Of a stretch of DNA of 21,305 bases, positions 1 to 6,620 are shown piece after piece. This stretch comes from JAHEDH01 sp965364515. GTDB lineage: Bacteria > Actinomycetota > Acidimicrobiia > Spongiisociales > ZC4RG35. Both the position numbers and the translations under genes were made by a program. Below the pieces are notes generated by a model. That model searched no databases, was not told the origin of the DNA, and was given only the letters and a program-made list of their open reading frames with translations. Position 1 is the first letter of the stretch, and each line of letters opens with the position of its first letter. The stretch covers positions 1 to 21,305 of the forward strand of contig CBDTXZ010000040.1 in NCBI GenBank assembly GCA_965364515.1, written 5' to 3'.

Positions 1-211
1 CGATGGCGACGAACAGGATCTGGATCACCCGCCGCAGCATCGCCCACAGAGTCTCGGCCCGCGCCGCCGGGTCACCGCCCTTGTTGGCCATCCGACTCAC
101 GATGCCGCGCGCGAGTCGGGCGATGATCAAGTAGGTGAGCAGCGTGCCGATGGCGATCGCAAAAGCCGCTGCGACCTCGTCGCCGTAGTCGTCCAAGAAG
201 GTTTCAATCAT
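1..211 (-). CDS. MscS-type mechanosensitive ion channel, N-terminal fragment
   Basis: Only the first 70 codons are present; the gene continues past the left edge. Translation from the ATG at 211 begins MIETFLDDYGDEVAAAFAIA. A hydrophobic segment at about residues 13-31 (AAAFAIAIGTLLTYLIIARL) is followed by a basic stretch, then ARAETLWAMLRRVIQILFVAI, the start of a second membrane helix. A short acidic N-terminus, a first helix, a basic linker and an R-x-x-T-L-x-x-[ML]-L-R motif leading into the next helix is the usual opening of small-conductance MscS channels, which release solutes on hypo-osmotic shock. The pore helix and beta domain are outside the window, so the family call is probable rather than certain. 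The gene follows the GTPase ending at 249 by 37 bases and has its own TANNNT box at 220-225, so it may be transcribed both with and independently of the GTPases. Confidence 0.62.
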   Translation of the reverse strand, partial: MIETFLDDYGDEVAAAFAIAIGTLLTYLIIARLARGIVSRMANKGGDPAARAETLWAMLRRVIQILFVAI

Positions 212-219
212 GGCAGACG

Positions 220-225
220 ACCATA
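220..225 (-). promoter_or_regulatory. Probable -10 box of a leaderless promoter for the MscS-type gene
   Basis: On the minus strand the hexamer TATGGT lies 8 bases before the ATG at 211. No Shine-Dalgarno sequence is visible between the box and the start. The spacing places the transcription start at or next to the A of the start codon. There is no clear -35 element. This is an inference from motif and spacing only. Confidence 0.4.
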
Positions 226-248
226 ACGCGTCGAGAGCACTGGTCGAA

Positions 249-1766
249 TCACGGCTGATCCAGAGCCGAACGGACCATGTCGAACTCGGTGAGCGCCGCA
301 CCCAGCGAGGCTCTGACCCTCAGGGCGTCACGGAGAGGTCGACCGATGCGCCGATCCAACTCACGACCCGCCGCCACCGCCAGCTCGGCCTGCTTCTGGG
401 TCACCGCAGCAGCCCCCCACCGTCGACCCGAGCGCGAGACGATGCTCCCGATCCCGATCCAGACGACCAGCGCCACGACCAACGCCAGAACGGGCGGCAC
501 GGGAGCGTCGAGCTCGGTCGCGACCCAGCCTGCGGCCACGCCCGTGCCGATTGCGGCAAGCGGTCTGATGTAGCTCATCGTGCGCCACCACCCTGGGGGA
601 TCACCGAGGACGACCGTGGCGGACACCCCGGTGCTGACCGTTGCGGCCCTGACCTCGGCCTCGAGGCCGTGGCGAACCGATCGGAGCGGGCCGGCGTTTG
701 CGACGCCGACGGTCTCGATGAGGTCCGCGATCAACCGGTCGATCCGATCGATGGCGGAGCGGGCCCCCGACGACGGCGCTGCCGACACCTCGACGACCGG
801 CTCCGGTACCGACTTCGTCCGGAGGGACGCCGAGAGCCGGGCGGTGCGCGCCCCGATCCTGCCCGCCTCTCTCACGGTTTCGTCTCCGAGGAGATCCACT
901 GCGAGCGACACCGAGGCCGGCTCCAACGTCGACTGCCATCGACCCGTGAATCCGGTGCCCGAGGTGTCGGCCACCCCCGCCGCGCGTCCGAGCATCCGGG
1001 CGGCATCGTCGAGGTCGGAGATCAGTCTGCGCTCTACGACGGTCTTGGCGTCGCCGAGCGAGCGCATGGCATCGATGAACTCATCGATGCCGACGGGTGG
1101 GCCGAGCGGAGGGTCGGCGGCCGTGGTGAGGATGGTCGGCCGGCCGACCCCATCGGATTCGAGCGTCTCGGCGAGGTCGTCCATCAGCCTGGGCGCATCG
1201 TCGACATCGACCCGGTCGATGTGGTTCAGGACGAATACGAATCGGTCGGCGTGTCTGGAGAGCGGCTGGAGGTATCGCTCGTGCAGGACCCGATCTTGGT
1301 ACTTCTCGGGGTCGAGCACCCACACCACCGCATCGACGAGCGGGAGCACCCGTTCCACGGTCGCCCGATTGTCTTCGGAGACCGAATCGGTGTCTGGCAG
1401 GTCTATGACCGCCAGCCACGGCGCTCGATCCTGGCCGATCCGTTCCTCGATGCCGATGGCGTCGAGCAGACGGACCAGGCCGGGCTCGGGATTGGCGGGA
1501 ATCCAGGCCAGCGGCTCGAAGGTCGTTGGACGCTGGGCTCCCGATTCGGCAACGACCTCCTCGGCCAGGGCGTTGATCAGTGAAGACTTGCCCGACCCCG
1601 TGCCGCCGGCGAGCGCAACCACGACCGTGTCTCCGAGAAAGCCACGCCGGTCACGTGCCCGTCGACCGACCTGTGCCGCGGCTTCGAGAGCGTCGTCTGG
1701 CACCAAACCATCGGCGACGCTGACGAGGCGGTCGAATCGATCGAGGAGATCGCGGAGATCAGGCAT
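249..1766 (-). CDS. Membrane-associated dynamin/YfjP-like GTPase (second of a pair)
   Basis: This 505-residue P-loop GTPase has G1 as GGTGSGKS (54-61), a switch I RPTT (79-82), G3 as DLPDTDS (122-128) in place of the usual DxxG, and G4 as NHID (181-184). The segment after G3 (DAVVWVLDPEKYQDRVLHER) is typical of actinobacterial proteins in this family. Two hydrophobic helices at about 398-416 and 424-443 form a C-terminal hairpin, so the GTPase domain is probably held at the cytoplasmic membrane. The ATG at 1766 overlaps the stop of the upstream GTPase by 8 bases (ATGCCTGA), which suggests translational coupling and a hetero-oligomeric pair, as known for bacterial dynamin pairs such as Streptomyces DynA/DynB. 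Likely roles are membrane remodelling, division or envelope stress. The exact function cannot be read from sequence. Confidence 0.85.
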   Translation of the reverse strand: MPDLRDLLDRFDRLVSVADGLVPDDALEAAAQVGRRARDRRGFLGDTVVVALAGGTGSGKSSLINALAEEVVAESGAQRPTTFEPLAWIPANPEPGLVRLLDAIGIEERIGQDRAPWLAVIDLPDTDSVSEDNRATVERVLPLVDAVVWVLDPEKYQDRVLHERYLQPLSRHADRFVFVLNHIDRVDVDDAPRLMDDLAETLESDGVGRPTILTTAADPPLGPPVGIDEFIDAMRSLGDAKTVVERRLISDLDDAARMLGRAAGVADTSGTGFTGRWQSTLEPASVSLAVDLLGDETVREAGRIGARTARLSASLRTKSVPEPVVEVSAAPSSGARSAIDRIDRLIADLIETVGVANAGPLRSVRHGLEAEVRAATVSTGVSATVVLGDPPGWWRTMSYIRPLAAIGTGVAAGWVATELDAPVPPVLALVVALVVWIGIGSIVSRSGRRWGAAAVTQKQAELAVAAGRELDRRIGRPLRDALRVRASLGAALTEFDMVRSALDQP

Positions 1767-3426
1767 CGAGCCACTCGGATGCGCTCTTCACTGCCGTGTC
1801 ACGCGCTGCCACGATTCCGTCTCTAACCGCATTGCCGTCGGCGACGGCGTCCAGTGCTCGGCGGAAACGATCTCCCTCGGCCTCGACGATCGTCCCCAGC
1901 CGCTCGACGAGGTCCTCCTGGGCGGTCTCGGCCAGCCGGCGGGCGGCGGCGCCGCCGAACAGATGCTCGAGAAGACTCTGCTGGGCTGCGGCGGCGCCGG
2001 CGGTGACCCCGACCTCCGCACCGGTGATCCCGCCGGTGGTCGAGAAGATGGCGAGGAGCAGCATCGTGGCTGCGGCGTTCACCCCCACCGAGGCCGCCCG
2101 AGCGAGCTTGAACCGCCGCTGACCCTGATCGGCCACGAGATCCACCAGAGAGGCGAGCCAGGCGTCGATCTCGTCTCCTGCCGCCTGTCGATCCTCGTGC
2201 GCGGACGCCAGATCGCCGTCGATGAGCCTGGCACCGGCGGGTTCGATGCGCCATGCGGTGGCGATGGCCTCGTGGGCGCGCCTGACCCGCAACATCGCGA
2301 TGTCGATCATCGCATCCCTGGCCTCGTGTCCGACCTGTTCGACACGTGACGCCGGAACCGCGTCGGAGGGGCTCAACACATCTCGAACCCTGCCGATGCC
2401 ACGGGCGACCACCGCCGCGAGATCGGACACGCCGATGAGTCTTCGCCATCGCTGTAGGACCTCTGCGCCGACGAGGTCGCCCTGTTCGAGCTGGGCGGCT
2501 ATCTCCCAGAGTTGTTGGCCGACGGCGACGTCGACGGCGTCGGTGAGGGCTGCGACCTCGTCCCGCTGCGAAGCGAGGTCGCCGAGCACGTCGTCGAGAT
2601 CGTCGACGACGGTTTCGAGCGCGCCGCGGACGGACCGACGGACGACCGTCGAGTGATTCGCCGCGAGATCGGTGAGGTACTCCGCGATGCGCTTGACCGC
2701 AGAGACAGGCAGTCTCCCGTGCTGTCTGAGCCGCTGTTCGGAGATCGCAACGATCTGGTCCGACGATATCCCCGGCACGATCCGCTCCCTCCGGAGGAGT
2801 GACGCGAGATCGGTGACGGCACCGCTCGATCGCTTGGCCAGGCGGTTGGTGACGACCAGCATCGGCACGTCGCGTCTCGCCATTCGCTGGAGAAACTCCC
2901 AGGGCACCGCGTCTGCATACCGCTGCGGGGTGGTCACGTGGATGGTGGCGTCGGCCATGCCCAGGATTCGCTCGGTCTGCTCTCGGTGACTGGTCACGAT
3001 CGAATCGACGTCCGGCGTGTCCACGACCGACAGCCAACGCAGGTCCGGGTGATCGTCGGTCACGAAGGCGACGTGCCCGGTCGTTTCGAGCTCGGCAAGC
3101 AGGCCCACGTTCTCCGGATGACACCACACCGTGGCGTCGCGGGTGGTCGGTCGGAGTGCACCGGCCACCGTGACATCGCGTCCGGCCAGCGAGTTGACGA
3201 TGGTCGACTTGCCGCTTCCCGTCGATCCGAACAGGGCGACCACCAGCGGGCCTTCGGGGTCGGCGAGCCTGGGGATGAGGTATCTGCGGATCAGCGCAGA
3301 GACCCGTTCCCTGCGCCGATGGCGTGATTCGTCGTCTGAGAATCGAAAGGTGGCCCTGTCGACCGCATCGGCGAGTGCGTCGAGATCGGCGCGCACCCGG
3401 GAGGCTGGGGCGATGGACGGCGGCAT
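1759..3426 (-). CDS. Membrane-associated dynamin-like GTPase (first of a pair)
   Basis: This 555-residue protein starts at the ATG at 3426; a longer reading to 3564 adds a Cys/Arg-rich stretch that does not look coded. G1 is GSTGSGKS (67-74), switch I is RPTT (92-95) and G3 is DTPDVDS (136-142), so it is a paralogue of the following GTPase. The G4 position reads TNRLAK (193-198) instead of NKxD, so guanine specificity may be reduced or achieved differently. A long helical region (about 260-440) leads to one or two Ala/Gly-rich hydrophobic segments (about 446-482), a probable membrane anchor. No good Shine-Dalgarno sits next to the ATG: GGAGGAG lies about 19 bases upstream and suits an out-of-frame ATG at 3434 better. 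It heads the GTPase-GTPase-MscS run and is divergent from the gene at 3511. Confidence 0.85.
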   Translation of the reverse strand: MPPSIAPASRVRADLDALADAVDRATFRFSDDESRHRRRERVSALIRRYLIPRLADPEGPLVVALFGSTGSGKSTIVNSLAGRDVTVAGALRPTTRDATVWCHPENVGLLAELETTGHVAFVTDDHPDLRWLSVVDTPDVDSIVTSHREQTERILGMADATIHVTTPQRYADAVPWEFLQRMARRDVPMLVVTNRLAKRSSGAVTDLASLLRRERIVPGISSDQIVAISEQRLRQHGRLPVSAVKRIAEYLTDLAANHSTVVRRSVRGALETVVDDLDDVLGDLASQRDEVAALTDAVDVAVGQQLWEIAAQLEQGDLVGAEVLQRWRRLIGVSDLAAVVARGIGRVRDVLSPSDAVPASRVEQVGHEARDAMIDIAMLRVRRAHEAIATAWRIEPAGARLIDGDLASAHEDRQAAGDEIDAWLASLVDLVADQGQRRFKLARAASVGVNAAATMLLLAIFSTTGGITGAEVGVTAGAAAAQQSLLEHLFGGAAARRLAETAQEDLVERLGTIVEAEGDRFRRALDAVADGNAVRDGIVAARDTAVKSASEWLDA

Positions 3427-3498
3427 GGCTCCATTCTCGCAGCAACTCCTCCGACGGCTGCAGTCGCAGCGCTGATCGAAAATGTCACACCCGATGGA

Positions 3499-3504
3499 TA
3501 CGGT
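3499..3504 (+). promoter_or_regulatory. Probable -10 box, leaderless start of the 3511 gene
   Basis: TACGGT is followed by 6 bases (GGCCGT) and then the ATG at 3511, so transcription would start at the A of the start codon. The 84-base divergent gap (3427-3510) also has to hold the promoter of the minus-strand GTPase operon, for which no clear TANNNT box was found. Confidence 0.42.
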
Positions 3505-3510
3505 GGCCGT

Positions 3511-4854
3511 ATGGATCACAACTCGCCGGAGACAGACCAGACCGAGCCGCGAACGCCTGCCCAAGGCGACGTCACCACAGGAGACGTCACCACAGGAGAC
3601 GGCCTACCACGATGCCAGGGAACGGTGTTCGTCGACACAGCAACGGTTTTCATCGAATCGCTCACCGTCGAGGATGCGACGCTGGCGGATCTCGTACGGC
3701 GATCCGACGATCCGGTGGCATTGGTGGAACGGATCCTGGCCGTCGGGACCCGCGGAGTGGTTTCGATGGGATCCACTCTCGACCTGTCCGACGTGGAGGC
3801 GAGACTCCGTCGGACCGCACAGGAGGCATCCGCCGCCTCGGAGGCCCGGGTGGCCGAGATGCTCGCATCGGCCCGAACCGAGATCACCCGTCTCCTCGAT
3901 CCCTCTGCGAAGGACTCCTTCACGTCGACCACGATTCAGGAGTTCGCCGCCTGGCGCGACGGCCTGTTCGAACGTTTCGACCCGGAACGGCAGAGCAGCC
4001 ACACCGGCCGGACGATCGCAGCCGTTGCGGGGCTCCTCGGGCCCGGCGGCGCCCTCGAGACCCGGTTGAGCGAGGCACTCGACCCATCGCATGCGGACTC
4101 CGGGATGGCTCGTATCGCCGAGCTGCTCGAACGACGCATCGCCGAGATCCGGGAACTGGTGGCAGAGGAGCGCGGACGCTCCGCCGAGGCCGAGCGGGGC
4201 ACCATGAAAGGGTTCGAGTACGAAGACGAGATCGAAGACGCGCTCCGAGCGTGTGCGAGACAGATGGGGGCGACCGTGGAACGCACGTCCACGGCCTCGG
4301 GCGACATCGACCGATCCGTCGGCGACTACGTCGTCGAGTTCGCCGGTCGAATCCGAGTGGTGGTAGAGGCCAAGAGCAAGCGGACACTCTCACTCACGGG
4401 CTCGTCGGGCATCCTGGCCGAACTCGATCTCGCCATGGCGAACCGAGACGCCACCGTCGCGATCTGCGTTTCCCGCTACCCCGAAGCCTTTCCCAACGAG
4501 GTCGGGCCGATCAACGTCTACGGCAGGAGGGTGCTCGTCAGCGACCCGGGGGACGGCACCATGCTGTGGGTCGCGCTCAGGTGGGCCAGACAGCTCGCGG
4601 ATCTCTCGTCACCCAATGTGGCCGAGTTCGACTCCGAAGCCGTGAAAGACGGGCTGCAACGCCTCAGCCAGCTGGCCGAGCGCTTCCGCTCGAATCGTTC
4701 GCATCTCACCCAGATCAAGACCTCGGTCGTCGCCGTGCACGAGTCACTGGGAGACATGCGTCGCGACCTGCTCGACCTGGCAGACGATCTCGCAGCCGAG
4801 ATCTTCAAGGCCGAATCGACGGCCAACGTGGTCGATCTGTCGAGGGCCGGCTAG
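3511..4854 (+). CDS. Coiled-coil protein with a PD-(D/E)XK nuclease-like core
   Basis: The 447-residue product was not recognised as a named family. The N-terminal 35 residues are polar and contain an exact five-residue duplication (GDVTT twice). Residues about 93-130 and 195-230 are rich in Ala, Glu and Arg and look like coiled coil. Residues 234-290 fit a PD-(D/E)XK core: E238/E240 on a helix, G271-D272, and E287-A-K289 on a strand (IRVVVEAKSK). The layout of long coiled coil followed by such a core recalls RmuC-type proteins, which bind or cut DNA, but similarity is only architectural. The C-terminal 60 residues are again helical. No signal peptide or membrane segment is seen, so the protein is probably cytoplasmic. 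It is divergent from the GTPase operon and shares a CTAG at its stop with the convergent epimerase. Nuclease activity is inferred. Confidence 0.72.
   Translation: MDHNSPETDQTEPRTPAQGDVTTGDVTTGDGLPRCQGTVFVDTATVFIESLTVEDATLADLVRRSDDPVALVERILAVGTRGVVSMGSTLDLSDVEARLRRTAQEASAASEARVAEMLASARTEITRLLDPSAKDSFTSTTIQEFAAWRDGLFERFDPERQSSHTGRTIAAVAGLLGPGGALETRLSEALDPSHADSGMARIAELLERRIAEIRELVAEERGRSAEAERGTMKGFEYEDEIEDALRACARQMGATVERTSTASGDIDRSVGDYVVEFAGRIRVVVEAKSKRTLSLTGSSGILAELDLAMANRDATVAICVSRYPEAFPNEVGPINVYGRRVLVSDPGDGTMLWVALRWARQLADLSSPNVAEFDSEAVKDGLQRLSQLAERFRSNRSHLTQIKTSVVAVHESLGDMRRDLLDLADDLAAEIFKAESTANVVDLSRAG
3568..3597 (+). repeat. Perfect 15-base tandem duplication inside the 3511 gene
   Basis: GACGTCACCACAGGA occurs twice back to back (3568-3582 and 3583-3597), with a further GAC beginning a third unit. 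It keeps the frame and encodes GDVTT twice in the polar N-terminal tail. It is probably a recent slippage duplication in a disordered region. Confidence 0.9.
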
Positions 4855-5759
4855 AACGTCGATTCCAACGCGCTGCGCAGATCGGGATGGGTGAACTCGA
4901 AGCCTGAATCGAGCAGTTTGGTGGGCAGCACCCGATTGCTCACGAGGATCGCCTCGTCTGCGAACTGGGGACCGACGAGCGCCTTGAGCGCAAAGCCCGG
5001 AAGTGGGAACACGGCGGGGCGCTTCAAGACCCGGCCCAGCTCTTTGGCGAACTCGCGATGCCGGGCCGGCTCCGGCGCCGTGAGATTCACGGGACCCTCG
5101 ATCGTTTCGGTCTCCAGACAGTGCATGATCGCCCTGACCTCGTCTTCCAGCGAGATCCACGACCACCACTGCCGCCCGGAGCCGAAGGGGCCGCCGATCC
5201 CGAGCTTGAAAGGCAGAAGCAGGTTCAGCCCGGGGATGCCGAAGAGCCTGGCCCGCATCAGCCCGCCGGAGCCGTCGATCACCAGGCCGGTCCGAAGCAT
5301 CACCGTGCGCACCCCCGCTTCCGACGCCGGCCGCGTCTCCGCTTCCCACACCTCGACGACGTCTGAGAGGAAACCGGTCCCTTTCGGCGACGCCTCGGTC
5401 AGCTCGGTGTCCCCAGCGTCCCCGTAGTACTCCTTGCCCGAGGCGCTGACGAACACGTCTGGCTTCGCCTTCGCCACGGCCTCGGCGATGATTCGAGTCC
5501 CGTCACGCCGCGACTGCAGGATCTCGGCTCGCTTCGACTCAGTGAGCCACGGGCCGATGGGCGCACCTGCGAGATGGACGACGGCGTCGATCCCGTCGAG
5601 CGCATCGGCGTCGATTCGGTTCCCGTCGGCGCTCCAGGTTCTCACCCCGGGGCGGGGGGCTCCGCGTTCCAGCGGGATCGGTTCGTGTCCGGCGGCGCGG
5701 AGCCTCTCACTCAACGCCGTTCCGATGAACCCCGTCGCCCCCGTGATCAAGACCTTCAT
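4851..5759 (-). CDS. TIGR01777-family NAD(P)-dependent epimerase (YfcH-like)
   Basis: The 302-residue short-chain dehydrogenase-type protein starts MKVLITGATGFIG, with the Rossmann glycine motif GATGFIG at 7-13. VHLAGAPIG (61-69), SASGKEYYGD (105-114) and LRTGLVIDGSGG (155-166) are hallmarks of the TIGR01777 subfamily, and the last 50 residues match its DUF1731-type tail. The substrate of this family is unknown; it is linked to sugar-nucleotide or cell-division phenotypes in some bacteria, so no reaction is assigned. The ATG at 5759 is preferred over a GTG two codons upstream at 5765 because family members begin MKVLITGA. The start overlaps the upstream nuclease gene by 53 bases in another frame, so the two are co-transcribed. 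The stop overlaps the convergent gene's stop within a CTAG. Confidence 0.88.
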   Translation of the reverse strand: MKVLITGATGFIGTALSERLRAAGHEPIPLERGAPRPGVRTWSADGNRIDADALDGIDAVVHLAGAPIGPWLTESKRAEILQSRRDGTRIIAEAVAKAKPDVFVSASGKEYYGDAGDTELTEASPKGTGFLSDVVEVWEAETRPASEAGVRTVMLRTGLVIDGSGGLMRARLFGIPGLNLLLPFKLGIGGPFGSGRQWWSWISLEDEVRAIMHCLETETIEGPVNLTAPEPARHREFAKELGRVLKRPAVFPLPGFALKALVGPQFADEAILVSNRVLPTKLLDSGFEFTHPDLRSALESTF

Positions 5760-6561
5760 CTTCACTCTCTTCCCGACCGCCCACCGTGCCTTCCAACAGA
5801 GCGAGAGCGGTCTGACCTTCGCTGCAGTCGTGGTTGAGCGGACAATATCCGCACCACGGCCCTGCCGTTAATGGGAGCGACACGCCGGTCTGCCAGAAGC
5901 GACGGATGACCGACACCAGCTCGGAGACGTCGGCGGCCACCGACTCCATCCATGCCTCGGTGACCGGTTCGACGTGCCGTTCTCCCGTGCCGAGCGAGAC
6001 GACCTCGATCTCCGCTGGAAATGAGCCGGTCCGAAGCGTCCACAGCAGCGCATAGAACCCCAACTGAGATCTCGGAGATCCGAGGGCGCCGGATTTCCAA
6101 TCGACGAGCCTGGCGCCTCCGTGCCCCTCGAAGACTGCGTCGATCTTGCCGACGAGTGTCACCCCTTCGGCCGGCACCACCTCGACGAGTTCTTCTGCAG
6201 AGGTGAAGCCGTCTTGGGGATATCGCTGAAACCGCTCGTATTTGTCGGCGATGTCTCGAAACACGGGCTCGAGGCGGCTCGTCGAGCCCAGGCCGACCGC
6301 GTTCATCTTCGTGCTGAGCCTTCCCTGTCCGATCTCGACACGACAGACGTGCGGGATCGATTCGAGCTCGATGGGGCCTTCCTCGAGGTGCTTGCGGATC
6401 ACCCTGTGGAGCAGGGCACCGGCGAAGCTGGCAACCGAGTCTTTCGAGTAGACGCCGCGCAGCCGGCCCTCCGCCTCACCGGGACACCGCTCGTAGGTGG
6501 TGAGCAACGTCGCCGAGATCCGGACGGGGTCGCCGGCGATCGGTCGGGGGAACGTGATCAC
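5707..6561 (-). CDS. Cas4/RecB-like Fe-S PD-(D/E)XK nuclease
   Basis: The protein is 284 residues from the GTG at 6561; an alternative GTG at 6627 adds 22 residues. The RecB-type active site is complete: H52 (GALLHRVI), D141 (GKIDAV), D154-W-K156 and Q166 with Y170 (QLGFY). Four cysteines at 26 (YERCP) and 237, 240, 246 (CGYCPLNHDC) match the [4Fe-4S] clamp of AddB- and Cas4-type nucleases. Such proteins are single-strand DNA exonucleases in repair or spacer acquisition. No cas genes or helicase partner lie nearby, so a repair role is more likely. The 6561 start is chosen because the family usually opens a few residues before the motif RISATxxxTYxRCP. The acidic C-terminal tail overlaps the start of the epimerase gene by 53 bases. 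No Shine-Dalgarno is visible. Confidence 0.83.
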   Translation of the reverse strand: MITFPRPIAGDPVRISATLLTTYERCPGEAEGRLRGVYSKDSVASFAGALLHRVIRKHLEEGPIELESIPHVCRVEIGQGRLSTKMNAVGLGSTSRLEPVFRDIADKYERFQRYPQDGFTSAEELVEVVPAEGVTLVGKIDAVFEGHGGARLVDWKSGALGSPRSQLGFYALLWTLRTGSFPAEIEVVSLGTGERHVEPVTEAWMESVAADVSELVSVIRRFWQTGVSLPLTAGPWCGYCPLNHDCSEGQTALALLEGTVGGREESEDEGLDHGGDGVHRNGVE

Positions 6562-6614
6562 GAAGTGGAGGGCGGACGAGGGGGCACTCCGAGGAGGGTA
6601 TCCCGACCAGCCGG

Positions 6615-6620
6615 TATCAT
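6615..6620 (+). promoter_or_regulatory. TATCAT -10-like box overlapping the VanW gene start
   Basis: TATCAT overlaps the proposed ATG at 6619 and lies exactly 7 bases before an in-frame TTG at 6628, the same spacing as several other leaderless starts here. If it is the true -10 element, translation starts at the TTG and the protein loses three residues. It also lies in the short divergent region shared with the nuclease gene. Confidence 0.35.

Noticed and set aside
580..2349. Long plus-strand open frame of 589 codons
   Set aside because: It lies opposite the two GTPase genes, has Arg/Ser/Pro-rich composition without motifs, and arises from the GC-rich codon pattern of the real genes.
3427..3440. 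GGAGGAG plus an ATG at 3434 as the start of a separate small gene
   Set aside because: The frame from 3434 runs through the GTPase N-terminus with no domain; the motif-bearing frame starts at 3426.
1823..3445. Minus-strand open frame of 540 codons in the other phase of the first GTPase
   Set aside because: It has no domain, is dominated by Arg and Gly, and competes with a frame that has clear GTPase motifs.
3427..3564. N-terminal extension of the first GTPase
   Set aside because: The extra 46 residues are Cys/Arg-rich, cross the divergent intergenic region and overlap the start of the 3511 gene.
3324..4907. Plus-strand open frame of 527 codons
   Set aside because: It overlaps the better-supported gene at 3511-4854 in another frame and is almost entirely Arg/Gly/Pro, typical of a shadow frame.
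5707..6561. Sign of a CRISPR-Cas locus because of the Cas4-like nuclease
   Set aside because: There are no repeats with regular spacers and no cas genes anywhere in the window; the protein fits general RecB-like nucleases equally well.
6121..6618. N-terminal extension of the VanW gene
   Set aside because: The 166 extra codons run antisense to the nuclease gene and would place the membrane anchor in mid-protein.
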